From NCBI RefSeq assembly GCF_014696065.1, contig NZ_JACJPL010000028.1, positions 1 through 64,000 on the forward strand: 64,000 nucleotides of DNA. The letters are read 5' to 3'. Positions 9,004 to 17,934 of the stretch are shown here, one piece after another. A program made the translations under genes and the position numbers. The notes beneath the pieces are model-generated. The model was not told where the DNA came from, ran no database searches, and saw only the letters and a program-made list of their open reading frames with translations. The first letter of the stretch is position 1; each line of letters starts with the position of its first letter. The stretch is from Leptolyngbya sp. FACHB-261. GTDB lineage: Bacteria > Cyanobacteriota > Cyanobacteriia > FACHB-261.

Positions 9004-9885
9004 CTAAATCTCGCTTAACAGACGGTCAATCATGTTGTCCGCTTGAGATAGATAGTTGCCCCCGAATAAATTCAGGTGATTGAGAACGTGATAGAGATTG
9101 TAAAGGATTTTGCGGACTGAATAGCCTGAATCAAGCGGTAACTCTGCTTGATAAGCTCGATAGAACTGAGCCGTGAATCCCCCAAATAACTCTGTCATTG
9201 CCAGATCAGTCTCTCGATCTCCATAATAGACGGCTGGATCAAAGATGACTGGATTGCCCTGTGTATCTGTTCCCCAGTTGCCTGACCATAGATCTCCATG
9301 TAACAGCACCGGATCCGGACTGTAGTCTACAAAAAGTTTATGAAGTTCTGCCAGCAAGCGTTCACCCTTGCGTTGTAGTTCGCCCCGATGTCCCTTGCTA
9401 GCGGCCAAACTTAACTGATAGCCCAAACGGTGCTGCCGCCAGAACTCGGTCCACTTGTCAGAGTAAGTATTGACCTGCGGGGTCGCGCCAATCGTATTGT
9501 TGATGTGCCAACCGAAGCAGGGGCCTTTTACCTGATGCAATCGGGCCAGTTGACGGCCTAGTTCTTCCGAACTGCTCGCCTTACCGCTACCTAATTCCAG
9601 ATACTCCAGCACCAAATAAGCAGAGTCAGCCTCTGTGCCCCAGCAGATGACTTGGGGTACCCGAATGACCCCAGCCTCAGCTAATTCGTTCAGGCCTGCT
9701 GCCTCTGCTTTAAACATATTGAGCTGGGCAGCTGCATTGAGCTTGACAAAATAAGCTTCGCTCTTGCTCCGAGCGACATAGGCCGCATTGATACTGCCCC
9801 CACCCACTGAACGTTGTCTTTCGACTTCAAAGGGACGGCCCGTTGTGGCTTCAATCTGTTGACTAATTGCGGCCCAAACAGACAT
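9004..9885 (-). CDS. Fructosamine kinase family protein
   Basis: 293 residues. The aminoglycoside-phosphotransferase fold is shown by the N-terminal GGGSINAAYVARS glycine-rich loop, YFVKLN (ATP-binding Lys), the catalytic LLHGDLWSGNWG near residue 196 and VIFDPAVYYGDRETDLAM, where the DP Asp binds metal. Family members phosphorylate ketosamines on glycated proteins or small molecules, leading to deglycation. The ATG overlaps the stop of the upstream phosphatase gene by one base (TGATG), so the two are translationally coupled. This kinase/LMW-phosphatase pairing recurs in cyanobacteria and suggests a shared repair or dephosphorylation pathway. Confidence 0.9.
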   Translation of the reverse strand: MSVWAAISQQIEATTGRPFEVERQRSVGGGSINAAYVARSKSEAYFVKLNAAAQLNMFKAEAAGLNELAEAGVIRVPQVICWGTEADSAYLVLEYLELGSGKASSSEELGRQLARLHQVKGPCFGWHINNTIGATPQVNTYSDKWTEFWRQHRLGYQLSLAASKGHRGELQRKGERLLAELHKLFVDYSPDPVLLHGDLWSGNWGTDTQGNPVIFDPAVYYGDRETDLAMTELFGGFTAQFYRAYQAELPLDSGYSVRKILYNLYHVLNHLNLFGGNYLSQADNMIDRLLSEI

Positions 9886-10367
9886 CAGGCTTTGCTCTCG
9901 ACTGGTTTGAGCGTTTGTAGTAGCCCCTCACAGGCATCGAGTAACAGATCAATCACGTAGCCGAATCCTGCTTCGCCTCCATAATATGGATCCGGTACCT
10001 CTTGATCCGGATGACGGCTGCAAAATTCACACATCAGGCGTACTTTGTCCCGATACTGCCCGTTGGGGTCGAGTCGCAGAATGTCCCGATAATTGTCTCG
10101 ATCCATCGCCAGAATCAAGTCAAATTCTGCAAAATCAGTAACCTGAAATTGACGAGCTCGTCCCCGCAGGACAATACCCTGCTGCTTAGCTGCTTTAGCC
10201 ATCCTCGCATCAGGCGCGCTACCAACGTGGTAACTTGCAGTCCCTGCCGAATCACAAATAATCTGATCGCCCAGATTGGCCCGTTGGATTAAATGATTCA
10301 TGATGTTCTCGGCAGAAGGAGAACGACAAATATTACCTAAACACACGAATAGCAACTTAGTTGGCAT
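9885..10367 (-). CDS. Low-molecular-weight protein tyrosine phosphatase-like protein
   Basis: 160 residues from ATG 10367 (MPTKLLFVCLGNICRSPSAEN). A TTG 30 bases earlier is possible but would add a polar tail not seen in the family. The catalytic loop CLGNICRS occupies residues 9-16 (nucleophile Cys9, Arg15) and the acid/base Asp is in VPDPYYGG near residue 127. It dephosphorylates tyrosine or small substrates through a phosphocysteine intermediate. It overlaps the fructosamine kinase gene by one base, so a functional pair acting on the same sugar-phosphate adducts is an attractive inference. Confidence 0.92.
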   Translation of the reverse strand: MPTKLLFVCLGNICRSPSAENIMNHLIQRANLGDQIICDSAGTASYHVGSAPDARMAKAAKQQGIVLRGRARQFQVTDFAEFDLILAMDRDNYRDILRLDPNGQYRDKVRLMCEFCSRHPDQEVPDPYYGGEAGFGYVIDLLLDACEGLLQTLKPVESKA

Positions 10368-10432
10368 AGCCTTATTCTCAGAGTTAGTTTTGCCCAAGTG
10401 ATTTTGAGGCTGAATAACGGAACCTTCCCAAA

Positions 10433-10786
10433 CTATCCAAACGTGAAGCCGTTCCAGCCCCAGAGTTCACCCCTAGCATTGGTAAATTCGATATAAATTC
10501 GATTCTTGGGAACTTCCAATGCCTGCTCAATCTGCTGACAAAAATCTTGGCTCATTGAGCTAGTTTGAGCAGCGGTCATGTTGCCAACACTCTTGACTTC
10601 AACGTAGCAGCTTGGCTCAAAACTGCCTGCAAAGGTCATAGCTGTATCCGGCTCAAATACCGTCATCACATAAGACTCTGGTTTACTCAAGTGCTTTGTA
10701 AGACTGGCAGAAAGGCTTCTGAGCAGATCTCCTATCTGGATCTGCTCCGGAGCAGGAACTGAGGTTTGAACTTTGATGAGTGGCAT
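10433..10786 (-). CDS. MIF/phenylpyruvate tautomerase-like protein
   Basis: 117 residues, normal for the macrophage-migration-inhibitory-factor family, with the catalytic Pro2 (MPLIKVQTSV). Other conserved parts are SYVMTVFEPD (compare YVxV in MIF), CYVEVKSVGNM and the C-terminal NRIYIEFTNARGELWGWNGFTFG. These proteins form trimers and tautomerise phenylpyruvate-like enols. The physiological substrate in cyanobacteria is unknown. It lies 65 bases upstream of the phosphatase gene on the same strand. Confidence 0.9.
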   Translation of the reverse strand: MPLIKVQTSVPAPEQIQIGDLLRSLSASLTKHLSKPESYVMTVFEPDTAMTFAGSFEPSCYVEVKSVGNMTAAQTSSMSQDFCQQIEQALEVPKNRIYIEFTNARGELWGWNGFTFG

Positions 10787-10999
10787 AATCTCCAGTTGGT
10801 TGGCCGACGGCTTCGAATTCCGCTCAACCTCGGTGCGGTTAGCCCAAGGGCTATGCTACATCAAGAGCTTTTCAAATTGGTTGAGCTAGATCGCCGGTCG
10901 TTTGCCGCAGCTACAGACTCAGCGGGCAGCAAATACTTAACTCATTTGCTTACCCACTGGAACTGAGGTACACCGAACTCAGACACCTGCAGTACGGGC

Positions 11000-11469
11000 A
11001 TGGTTTGGCCGCAAACGATCAGGAGAGGGGATAACTGTCGGAAACCATTGAACAAGATGCAATGGCGAGCATCGTTTAATCGGGTTCGGATCGTAGATTG
11101 GCTAGAGAGCTTTCAGGATCTGATCGTGATTTCCCTGTGCCTTAGCCTGTTCGGGGTCATAGTGGTGCAACTCTGGGTCCTGGTTGTGACCATGATTTAC
11201 GACGCCAGTTTTCAGGAAGTCTCTTAATCTTGATCCTGGTGGAGCTCTTCCAGCTCCTAATTATTTATCTGCGAGAGCATCGGATCTCTGTAAGTGTAGC
11301 GGTGGAGGTCGCGATGGTGTCTGTGCTGCGGGAGGTGATTGTGCATGAGGTACTCAAAACTGACTGGATTCAGCTGTTAGCCGTAGGGACTTTTCTGTTA
11401 GTTCTGGGCTGTTTGCTACTCATTCGCGCTTGGAGCTTGCTGAAGCAGCTGCCTGCTTTTTCTAGGTGA
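11000..11469 (+). pseudogene. PsiE-family membrane protein, frameshifted
   Basis: Two frames together encode one phosphate-starvation-inducible PsiE-like membrane protein. The first (11000 or the better ATG 11057, to a TAA at 11225-11227) carries VDWLESFQDLIVISLCLSLFG and the second membrane segment. The second frame, open through 11209-11469, carries VELFQLLIIYLREHRISVSV, VAMVSVLREVIV and the last helix (LLAVGTFLLVLGCLLLI). A single missing base near 11222-11226 (GTCTCTTAATC) would restore an intact protein of about 137 residues. This is either a recent pseudogene or a sequencing error in the short T run. The function of the PsiE family is unknown. Confidence 0.75.
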
Positions 11470-11561
11470 TTGCTGCCAAGCTAGGCAGGAATTGTGTGAA
11501 GCCATGTAAACTGTTTAGCGGTCGCTGGTAAACACCCCCATGCGCTTGAGGAGGTTCGGTC

Positions 11562-12656
11562 ATGCGTCGCGAAATCACAGCAGCAGTGCTGAGTTGTCTG
11601 TGCTTAGGTTGGGGCTCCCCCGCTTGGAGCCAAGCCAGATCTCCTCAAGCCACCCAGACTTCTCCAGAGCAACAGGCTCAGGTGCGCAACCTACTCAATC
11701 TGGGTCGCCAACGGACGCAAGCGCGTGACTTCAACGCTGCTCTCGCCGCTTACCAGGAGGCCGCCCTTCTAGAGCCGGATAGCGCCCGCTTGCAAGGAGC
11801 CATTGGCTTCATCCTGACCCAGCAGCAGAATTTTCGGGATGCTGTCATTGCCTATCGCCGCGCCATCGCCTTAGACAACAGAAATGTTAACTACCCAATT
11901 GCCTTGGGCTACTCATTGGCTCAGCTATCAGACCTAGCTGGGGCAGCAGCAGCTTATGAGACAGCTGTGCAGTTAGAGCCACGCAATACCAGAGCCCTAG
12001 CGGGCTTAGGCTACGTGCAGGTTCAGGCAAAAGACTATGCAGCAGCAGTGCCGACCTACCGTCGTCTACTGGCACTTAGGTCTCGGGATGTGACTGTGAT
12101 GCAGAACTTTGCCTACGTGCTTCTGCAAGCAGACCAACCCGGCGCTGCGGTCACACTTTACCAACAGGCAGCACGCTTAGCTCCCCGCGATAGCGCCATT
12201 CAGTACAACATTGGCCAGGCTTTGGTCCGCCAAGGCAAAGACGCAGAGGGGATGTTAGCCTTCCGTCGAGCCAGTCAGTTAAACCCGCGCAACCCTGAGC
12301 CATTATTTGCGATGGGTAACCTGCTACAGGCCCAGGGCAATATCGATGCGGCCCTGACCGCTTATCAGCGGGCTGTCTCTCTGCAACCCAATTTCCTGGA
12401 AGCGCAAAAGGCTCTGGGCGATTTGCTGCTAATCCAGGATCGGCTGAGTGCTGCTATCGTCGCGTTCCGTCAAGCTGTAAACACTCAGCCTGATGATGCC
12501 GAGGCTCAATACAAGCTGGGCATGGCTCTGGGGCGACTAGGAGAACGAAGAGAGGCAGCTACTGCCCTAGAGCGTGCAGCAGCACTCTATACGGCTCAGG
12601 GAGATTCAGAAGCATCTAGCAAAGCTCAACAGGAATTACAGCGGGTACGGAGCTAG
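11562..12656 (+). CDS. Secreted/periplasmic TPR repeat protein
   Basis: 364 residues. A signal peptide (about 1-24, ending near AWSQA) is followed by a run of roughly nine tetratricopeptide repeats from residue 45 to 355. Most show the TPR pattern with A at position 8 and Y/A-P spacing (for example AALAAYQEAALLEPDSA, AAVTLYQQAARLAPRDSA, AALTAYQRAVSLQPNF). TPR arrays are protein-binding scaffolds; no partner is indicated by the neighbours. An ATG a little upstream in another frame is unrelated. Confidence 0.85.
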   Translation: MRREITAAVLSCLCLGWGSPAWSQARSPQATQTSPEQQAQVRNLLNLGRQRTQARDFNAALAAYQEAALLEPDSARLQGAIGFILTQQQNFRDAVIAYRRAIALDNRNVNYPIALGYSLAQLSDLAGAAAAYETAVQLEPRNTRALAGLGYVQVQAKDYAAAVPTYRRLLALRSRDVTVMQNFAYVLLQADQPGAAVTLYQQAARLAPRDSAIQYNIGQALVRQGKDAEGMLAFRRASQLNPRNPEPLFAMGNLLQAQGNIDAALTAYQRAVSLQPNFLEAQKALGDLLLIQDRLSAAIVAFRQAVNTQPDDAEAQYKLGMALGRLGERREAATALERAAALYTAQGDSEASSKAQQELQRVRS

Positions 12657-12704
12657 GTCACCCAAGAAACCGCTTTATCTGGCCGACAGTATTGGCTGAC
12701 AAAA

Positions 12705-13097
12705 CTACTGATCGCCCGTTACCTTATCCAACAGTTCCTTAGCACCCTCAACGATCCCCTGGCTGGGCTTAGACTCTCTGTACTCCTGAAGATCTTTTTC
12801 GTAGAGTTCTTCCTGAGTCTTTTCATTAGAAGCAGCTTCAACTGCTTCTTCATAGGCTTCCTCGCGATCACCAGTAGACTGGCTGTACTCGTAAGAGCGG
12901 TCGATCTTTTGGCTAGTCGCTGACTCAGTTGCTAAGTTCACACCTGCATAAGCAGGCTGGTTAATCGCAAGGTACAGACCGAGGGCACTGACCAGAATCA
13001 TAAAGCCCAGGGTTAAAAGGTTTTGGCGGAACACCCGTCTCAGCACCTGCTCAATGGAGCGCAAAACTTGAGCAGCTGATTGCAGATTCGATTGCAT
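12705..13097 (-). CDS. Small single-pass membrane protein with acidic tail
   Basis: 130 residues from ATG 13097 (MQSNLQSAAQVLRSIEQ). This start is chosen because GAGGAGGAAAATACT immediately precedes it, an excellent ribosome site; the frame remains open upstream. Residues 1-25 are amphipathic and basic, 28-46 form a membrane helix (LLTLGFMILVSALGLYLAI), and the rest is Glu/Ser/Gln-rich and likely helical or disordered (YEEAVEAASNEKTQEELYEKD). I recognise no family; many cyanobacteria have similar small envelope proteins of unknown role. Confidence 0.7.
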   Translation of the reverse strand: MQSNLQSAAQVLRSIEQVLRRVFRQNLLTLGFMILVSALGLYLAINQPAYAGVNLATESATSQKIDRSYEYSQSTGDREEAYEEAVEAASNEKTQEELYEKDLQEYRESKPSQGIVEGAKELLDKVTGDQ

Positions 13098-13350
13098 AGT
13101 ATTTTCCTCCTCGTTTTCTACAGAACGTGCAGGCTTGAACCGACTGTAGGTTGCAGCCACATCCAACAACCTGCCAACACAGAACTGTGAGGTATCCTAC
13201 GGGAGACCAGATTGATAATGCTTCTGCCCAAGGGTGAGGATTTGCACCTACTGCATTGCAGAGAGTAAGAAACTGAAGCGCGAAAACCCAACACAGTAGC
13301 TTTAGACAAAGCTTTTGAGCCAGTATCAAAAGAACGTTCCAGGATGATTA

Positions 13351-13731
13351 ATGCAGCCTAAAGTCGTGACAGGTCACGCTAGTTTGGAAGGTCAAAGCCG
13401 TTGGGGCTGGTTTATCGGGCACTTCATCACGCCAGCCGATGACCCCCGTTCGACTTCGGCCCTAGAGGTCAAGTGGGCCACTCATCCTGCTGGAGATGGC
13501 CGTTCTCAATGGGCAAGCAATGCTGAAGCCACGAGTCTGTCAGTTCTAATTCGAGGCCGGTTCCGTTTGCAGTTTCCTGAACAAGAGGTGATCCTGGCTC
13601 AAGAAGGTGATTATGTACTTTGGTTACCAGGGGTAGCTCACTACTGGCAAGCAGAAGAAGATTCTACTGTCCTGACCATTCGTTGGCCCTCAAAAGCAGG
13701 CGATAGTATCCCCACACCTCCAAACTCTTGA
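13351..13731 (+). CDS. Cupin-fold protein of unknown function
   Basis: 126 residues. A single cupin-like domain is suggested by SVLIRGRFRLQFPEQEVILAQEGDYVLWLPGVAHYWQAEEDSTVLTIRWP. This matches the cupin pattern with glycine turns and a HYW motif, but the first metal-binding HxH cluster is missing, so a metal-dependent enzyme is doubtful. Relatives are often mislabelled signal peptidase I in databases. It may bind a small ligand. It stands alone between two opposite-strand genes. Confidence 0.65.
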   Translation: MQPKVVTGHASLEGQSRWGWFIGHFITPADDPRSTSALEVKWATHPAGDGRSQWASNAEATSLSVLIRGRFRLQFPEQEVILAQEGDYVLWLPGVAHYWQAEEDSTVLTIRWPSKAGDSIPTPPNS

Positions 13732-13776
13732 GAGCAGCTTTTTTTGCACTTCATCCAATGTTCTAGGATGAACAAC

Positions 13777-14085
13777 TTACAACCCAATCGAAGGCCAGAT
13801 ATTGCTAAGTTCGCCAAGGCTTAGCGAAAATTGATGGTAGAGAGCATCATCCGGGATATCCGACCTGAACCGGTCAACGTTGCCTCGCCAAATACTTTTA
13901 ACCTGAGCAATTAGCTCTTCATCGTAGTCTGTGGCAACCAGCAAAGCTTTGATGAGATAGAGCTGAGAAATTCGAAAAGCCTTGTAAGCTTGCTGTAAAT
14001 CACTGGCTGTGTAATTACGATCGAGTGTTGCTTTTACGACTTGCTCAATCGCTGCTTCTGCCTCATTGGGGTTAACTTTGGACAC
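13777..14085 (-). CDS. Hypothetical alpha-helical protein
   Basis: 102 residues from a GTG start with GGAGA 8 bases upstream. The sequence is predicted mainly helical and lacks membrane segments or Cys (KVNPNEAEAAIEQVVKATLDR..., ALYHQFSLSLGELSNIWPSIGL). No family recognised. Its upstream region (14086-14510) is AT-rich and holds no gene. Confidence 0.55.
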   Translation of the reverse strand: MSKVNPNEAEAAIEQVVKATLDRNYTASDLQQAYKAFRISQLYLIKALLVATDYDEELIAQVKSIWRGNVDRFRSDIPDDALYHQFSLSLGELSNIWPSIGL

Positions 14086-14510
14086 AAGCGGATTCTCCTA
14101 GAGGTCGGTTCAGCCAACTTTGCCGTCTTAGGCAGTCAGTTGAGAACTGGTTTGCTAAAAGTCAGAATTAATTAAACCGGTTTTTGCTGCCTTTTGCCTA
14201 TGTTAACAGTAGTTCTAAAGCTTTACAGCAGAGAGTATACAATTTACCAAAAACTAATAAATCGGACTTTAGAGCCATTGCCATACAATGGCTGCTAGCT
14301 ACTGCACAGAGAATGAGATTCCGAATCATATCGGATCACCCTTGAATCAACGCGCTCCTAAGCTCTGCTTTGGGTACAGATGGCTGTAGTCCTTGCTACA
14401 CTTTGTCCTCTTGCCACTTGTTCTGTACAGAGCTTTATGAAGCTGTCTGTTCTCTTGCAACTTGTAGCAGCTTACCGAGCAAACCAGCTATTAGTCACTT
14501 GACTGGTTCT

Positions 14511-16607
14511 TCACAGAGCAGAGGGAAATGTCTCTGGTGCTTCGTCAGTTTCTGAATTGGCTTCTAGATTAGTAGTGCGCTCAAGCGGCTCTACGCCTCG
14601 CGTTTCATCTAAGTGGAGCACCGCATCAAACTGTTCGGGTAATCGGGCATAAAAGTAGTGACTAACCCGCTCAGTTTCGGGACGGTAAATGACACCGATC
14701 GCTCGCTCCAAGTGAGGCTGTCGTAAGCTTGCCACCGCCGGATTATTCTCGCGCAAGTTTAGCCAGAAGCAGGGAACTTCCACCTCATGAAACAGTGCTT
14801 CGTAACTGCCTTTCAGCGCTGGGCGGACCCGTTTAAGTTGGGCCGATTCACCCCAATTGGAAGCGGCTGTGACTGTACCTGTGTAGGTGCTGAAGCCAAT
14901 CAAAATTGCTTGATCACCATACCGTTCACGAACGAGTTGGCCAACATTGAGCTCCCCTTCTGCGCCCATGTCCGTTGCTCGCGCATCGCCTAAATGCGAG
15001 TTATGTTCCCAAACAACCACTTTGGAACATCCTCTCTCTTGGTCCAAATGAGCAACTAGCTGATCTAAGGTCTCAGCCATGTGACGGTCTCGCAGATTCC
15101 AGGAGGAAACCCGACCACGAAACATGGAGCGGTAGTATTCCTCAGCGTTCTTGACCAAACGAGCATTTTGCTCAGCGTAGAAAAACTCATCTTCAGCGAC
15201 CTGGCTGTTGCGCTGAGTATACTCAGCTGTCCGATGCTGCAATTCCAAGAGCTGATTGACCACTTCATCCTCACACGACTCACTCAGGCCAAAATTGGTC
15301 GCGTAACCGTACTCCTGGCTATCTTCGCCGAAGTGCTCAAAGCACGAATAACGTTGGCGTGCCTGCTTAGCAGCCTCCGGATCGACCTTATCGAGGTAAT
15401 CGAGAACCTCTGCCATCGAGGAGTGCAGGCTATAGAGATCAAGGCCATAAAAACCAATCCGGGTTTTCCCCTGGTCTAGGTTGTGGTTGTAGTCGTGTAA
15501 CCAATTGACAAAGTCCAGCACATCCGTGTTGCGCCACATCCAGCTAGGAAAACGCTTGAAGCCGTCCAAGGCTTCAATGCTAGTGGCTGCATCGCTGCTT
15601 CCTTGCACATAGCGGTTAACCCGGTAAGCATCAGGCCAATCCGCCTCAACCGCTACCGCAGCAAAGCCTTTTTCTTGAATCAGGCGTTTGGTAATCTGGG
15701 CTCGTTCCCGGTAGAACTCGTGAGTGCCATGGGATGCATCGCCAATCAGCACAAAGCGAGCATCTCCAATCAGGTCCATTAGGCTGTCGTAGTCATTGGG
15801 TTTGCCTGTAAGTGGCTGTGCAACGCGGCGGATTGCATTGACCTGGCTCCTCATCACTTCTGGCAGGTCTGGCATAGCTTTAAACCTTCTAAAAAAATTG
15901 CCTAAGCTGGGCGCTTGAACCATTCGCTGGGATTCGTCAGATTTGCCCGACATAGCCCGTTTAAGTAGTTCGCAGACCTCTCGATCGCTGGTTTGTGGAA
16001 AGTTCTCATACCAATAACCAACGGCGTAAAAGGGTTGTGGCGTCTTAGCGCAAACGACCTCATCTACCTCTGCCTTAAACTCATTGCAGGTTTCAGGCGC
16101 TGAGACTGGGACAGCAACGATTAGACGAGCAGGCTGCTGCTGTCGTAGCGCTACGACAGCAGCCCGCATTGTTGAGCCAGTCGCAAGGCCATCATCTACC
16201 ACAATGACTGTGCGCCCTTCTATCTCAAGGCGAGGGCGACCACCTCGGTACACGTGCTCTCGCCGTTCCAATTCCTGTTGTTCTACCGCAGTTACTTGTT
16301 CAATCGCAGCCTTCGAAATCCGCAAATCGTTTATTACTACCGAGTTGAGCACTCGGATACCACCTGTAGCGATAGCACCCATTGCTAACTCTTGCCGACC
16401 CGGTGTGCCTAGTTTGCGAACCAGGAAGACATCCAGCTCAGCATTGAGTGCCTCTGCTACCTCGAAGGCAATCGGCACACCGCCACGTGGCAAACCAAGG
16501 ACCAGAACCCCTGGACGATTAGCATAAGATGCTAGCTTCAGGGCTAACTCCCTACCTGCTGCGGTTCGATCTTGAAATCGCATCATGCATTGTTTCTGTT
16601 CAGCCAC
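14511..16607 (-). CDS. Phosphoribosyltransferase / erythromycin esterase-like fusion protein
   Basis: 698 residues with two domains. Residues about 8-220 are a type I phosphoribosyltransferase (LVLGLPRGGVPIAFEVA; PRPP-binding loop VIVVDDGLATGSTMRAA). Residues about 270-690 are an erythromycin-esterase-like domain with the expected catalytic and metal residues (GDASHGTHEFYRERAQITK, VEADWPDAYRVN, VVWEHNSHLGDARA). The annotated start is GTG; an ATG seven codons later (MMRFQDRT) is an alternative. The esterase family opens macrolide lactones in resistance enzymes, but cyanobacterial members more likely act on an endogenous substrate. The fusion itself recurs in cyanobacteria and actinobacteria. 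Confidence 0.85.
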   Translation of the reverse strand: MAEQKQCMMRFQDRTAAGRELALKLASYANRPGVLVLGLPRGGVPIAFEVAEALNAELDVFLVRKLGTPGRQELAMGAIATGGIRVLNSVVINDLRISKAAIEQVTAVEQQELERREHVYRGGRPRLEIEGRTVIVVDDGLATGSTMRAAVVALRQQQPARLIVAVPVSAPETCNEFKAEVDEVVCAKTPQPFYAVGYWYENFPQTSDREVCELLKRAMSGKSDESQRMVQAPSLGNFFRRFKAMPDLPEVMRSQVNAIRRVAQPLTGKPNDYDSLMDLIGDARFVLIGDASHGTHEFYRERAQITKRLIQEKGFAAVAVEADWPDAYRVNRYVQGSSDAATSIEALDGFKRFPSWMWRNTDVLDFVNWLHDYNHNLDQGKTRIGFYGLDLYSLHSSMAEVLDYLDKVDPEAAKQARQRYSCFEHFGEDSQEYGYATNFGLSESCEDEVVNQLLELQHRTAEYTQRNSQVAEDEFFYAEQNARLVKNAEEYYRSMFRGRVSSWNLRDRHMAETLDQLVAHLDQERGCSKVVVWEHNSHLGDARATDMGAEGELNVGQLVRERYGDQAILIGFSTYTGTVTAASNWGESAQLKRVRPALKGSYEALFHEVEVPCFWLNLRENNPAVASLRQPHLERAIGVIYRPETERVSHYFYARLPEQFDAVLHLDETRGVEPLERTTNLEANSETDEAPETFPSAL

Positions 16608-17217
16608 TGCTTTAATTCAACTTCAAGTCAATCCTGGCTTGCCCGCTAGATGCGCTATTAGTTAAGCAGATTAGCTTACTTAACCAAGTCACGGCTCGAA
16701 GCATTTTTGAGCTAACTCCGCTCACTTGAGTTCTTTATCCCCCTTACAGATCCAAGTTATGAAAGCAAATCCTGGATCTTCTTCGCTCTAAAGAGAGATC
16801 TAAGCAGTGTTAGTAACCTAAGATATGTTTCTTCGATTGTAAACACAATCACAATAGCGAACTCTGTTATCTCAAGTTTCTGAAGTAGCATTGCTGCCTA
16901 TCCTTCTAAACTGAGAACTCCTGCCAAATTCCCAAATAGCAAGCTGTGACACACTCTTTTAAAGACCTGTAAAGAATGATGTCACACCTTATGTTAAATA
17001 CTTATATTTATTCCGTTAGGACTTGTCAACAACCCTTCCTCGCTACAAAATCAAAAACCTAGCGGAACTTGCTTCTGAGTTTCCCACTAAACTCCTGTGC
17101 TTATTAACACCAGCGATTATGTGAAGTGTAAGTGATTCAGTGTAAAGTTTTTCGGCAGAGACTAGTCTCAAGATTTAAGTAGGATTCTGCCTTCATGAGT
17201 GGTATTAGATGTAACTT
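16608..17217. other. Intergenic region, no gene seen
   Basis: About 610 bases, AT-rich, upstream of the fusion gene. It presumably contains that gene's promoter, but no clear motif or RNA was recognised. Confidence 0.4.
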
Positions 17218-17450
17218 TTGGGTTTGGCTAGCAAGGGAGCAGAACAGCTCAGTAACAATAACGCTGCGTCTCTTGCCAGTCTCTCTCACGAACTGCGCAC
17301 TGCTTTGACCTCAATCATAGGCTGGGCTCAACTACTCCGTGCACAGAGGCTAGATGAAGTGCTCAAGAGCCAGGCTTTAGAGATCATTGAGCACAATGCC
17401 AGAGCCCACTCCTAATTAATTGCGGAAGCGCTAGGAGATTTGGGCTCTAG
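17218..17450 (+). pseudogene. Histidine kinase fragment (HisKA dimerisation helix)
   Basis: A 65-codon frame from TTG contains the HisKA H-box SLSHELRTALTSIIGWAQLLRA, with the phosphoacceptor His in SHELRT, and the second helix RLDEVLKSQALEIIEHNARA. It meets a TAA at 17413-17415. The same frame continues with LIAEALGDLGSRT, the expected sequence after HisKA, before a further stop. There is no sensor domain upstream and no ATPase domain downstream, so this is a relic of a hybrid or GAF/PAS histidine kinase. Confidence 0.75.
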
Positions 17451-17538
17451 AACTTAAAAACAGACGCAAGACCAGCTCTGGCCTCCATGCCATCCTGCTG
17501 ACGTGTATAGAGGAGTACCTAAAGTCTTGAAAATCGAG

Positions 17539-17919
17539 TTATAGGATAACCGCCGCTGCCGGTCCAATGAGGGGAGAATTCTGTAAAGTCACAGCTAAAC
17601 CATGGTGCTGTGAGCTTCTGATTCTCTCAGTCTTATGTTCATGATTTGCTGTGCCTCCCGGATTCTCTTGAACTTGCAGTTGCGAACAGCAAATCGTATC
17701 TGAGAGGATGGAACTCATCACTGTGCCAGTATGAACTTCAAGGCTGGCCTGAGGAACGGATTCAAAGAGGAGATGCTGACCTGGAAAGACTACCCGTTCA
17801 AAATACCAGTGAGGGATGTTAGTGATGCGCACAATTTGAATTTTGCTGCTCGCATTAACATAACAACAAGTGATCTTTTCTGGGATTGCATTGGGAACCG
17901 GATCAAAAGTTTGAGACAT
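17539..17919 (-). CDS. DUF1830 domain protein
   Basis: 126 residues. The first 85 match the cyanobacterial DUF1830 family: ITCCYVNASSKIQIVRITNIPHWYFERVVFPGQHLLFES and ASLEVHTGTVMSSILSDTICC. The function of the family is unknown; many paralogues occur in filamentous cyanobacteria. The last 40 residues (ENPGGTANHEHKTERI...) are not typical of the domain and may be an extension. A plus-strand frame over the same DNA was judged a shadow. Confidence 0.85.
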   Translation of the reverse strand: MSQTFDPVPNAIPEKITCCYVNASSKIQIVRITNIPHWYFERVVFPGQHLLFESVPQASLEVHTGTVMSSILSDTICCSQLQVQENPGGTANHEHKTERIRSSQHHGLAVTLQNSPLIGPAAAVIL

Positions 17920-17934
17920 AATCGTCTTTGCTGA

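Noticed and set aside
10766-10966. A 66-codon plus-strand frame over the start of the tautomerase gene
   Set aside because: It overlaps the tautomerase N-terminus, has no ribosome site and has unremarkable composition.
14511-16607. Clinical macrolide-resistance gene
   Set aside because: Only the esterase-like fold is shared; it is fused to a phosphoribosyltransferase and found in a housekeeping context, so a native role is more likely.
17731-17934. A plus-strand frame of 67 codons opposite the DUF1830 gene
   Set aside because: The minus-strand DUF1830 match is clear; the plus-strand frame is its shadow.
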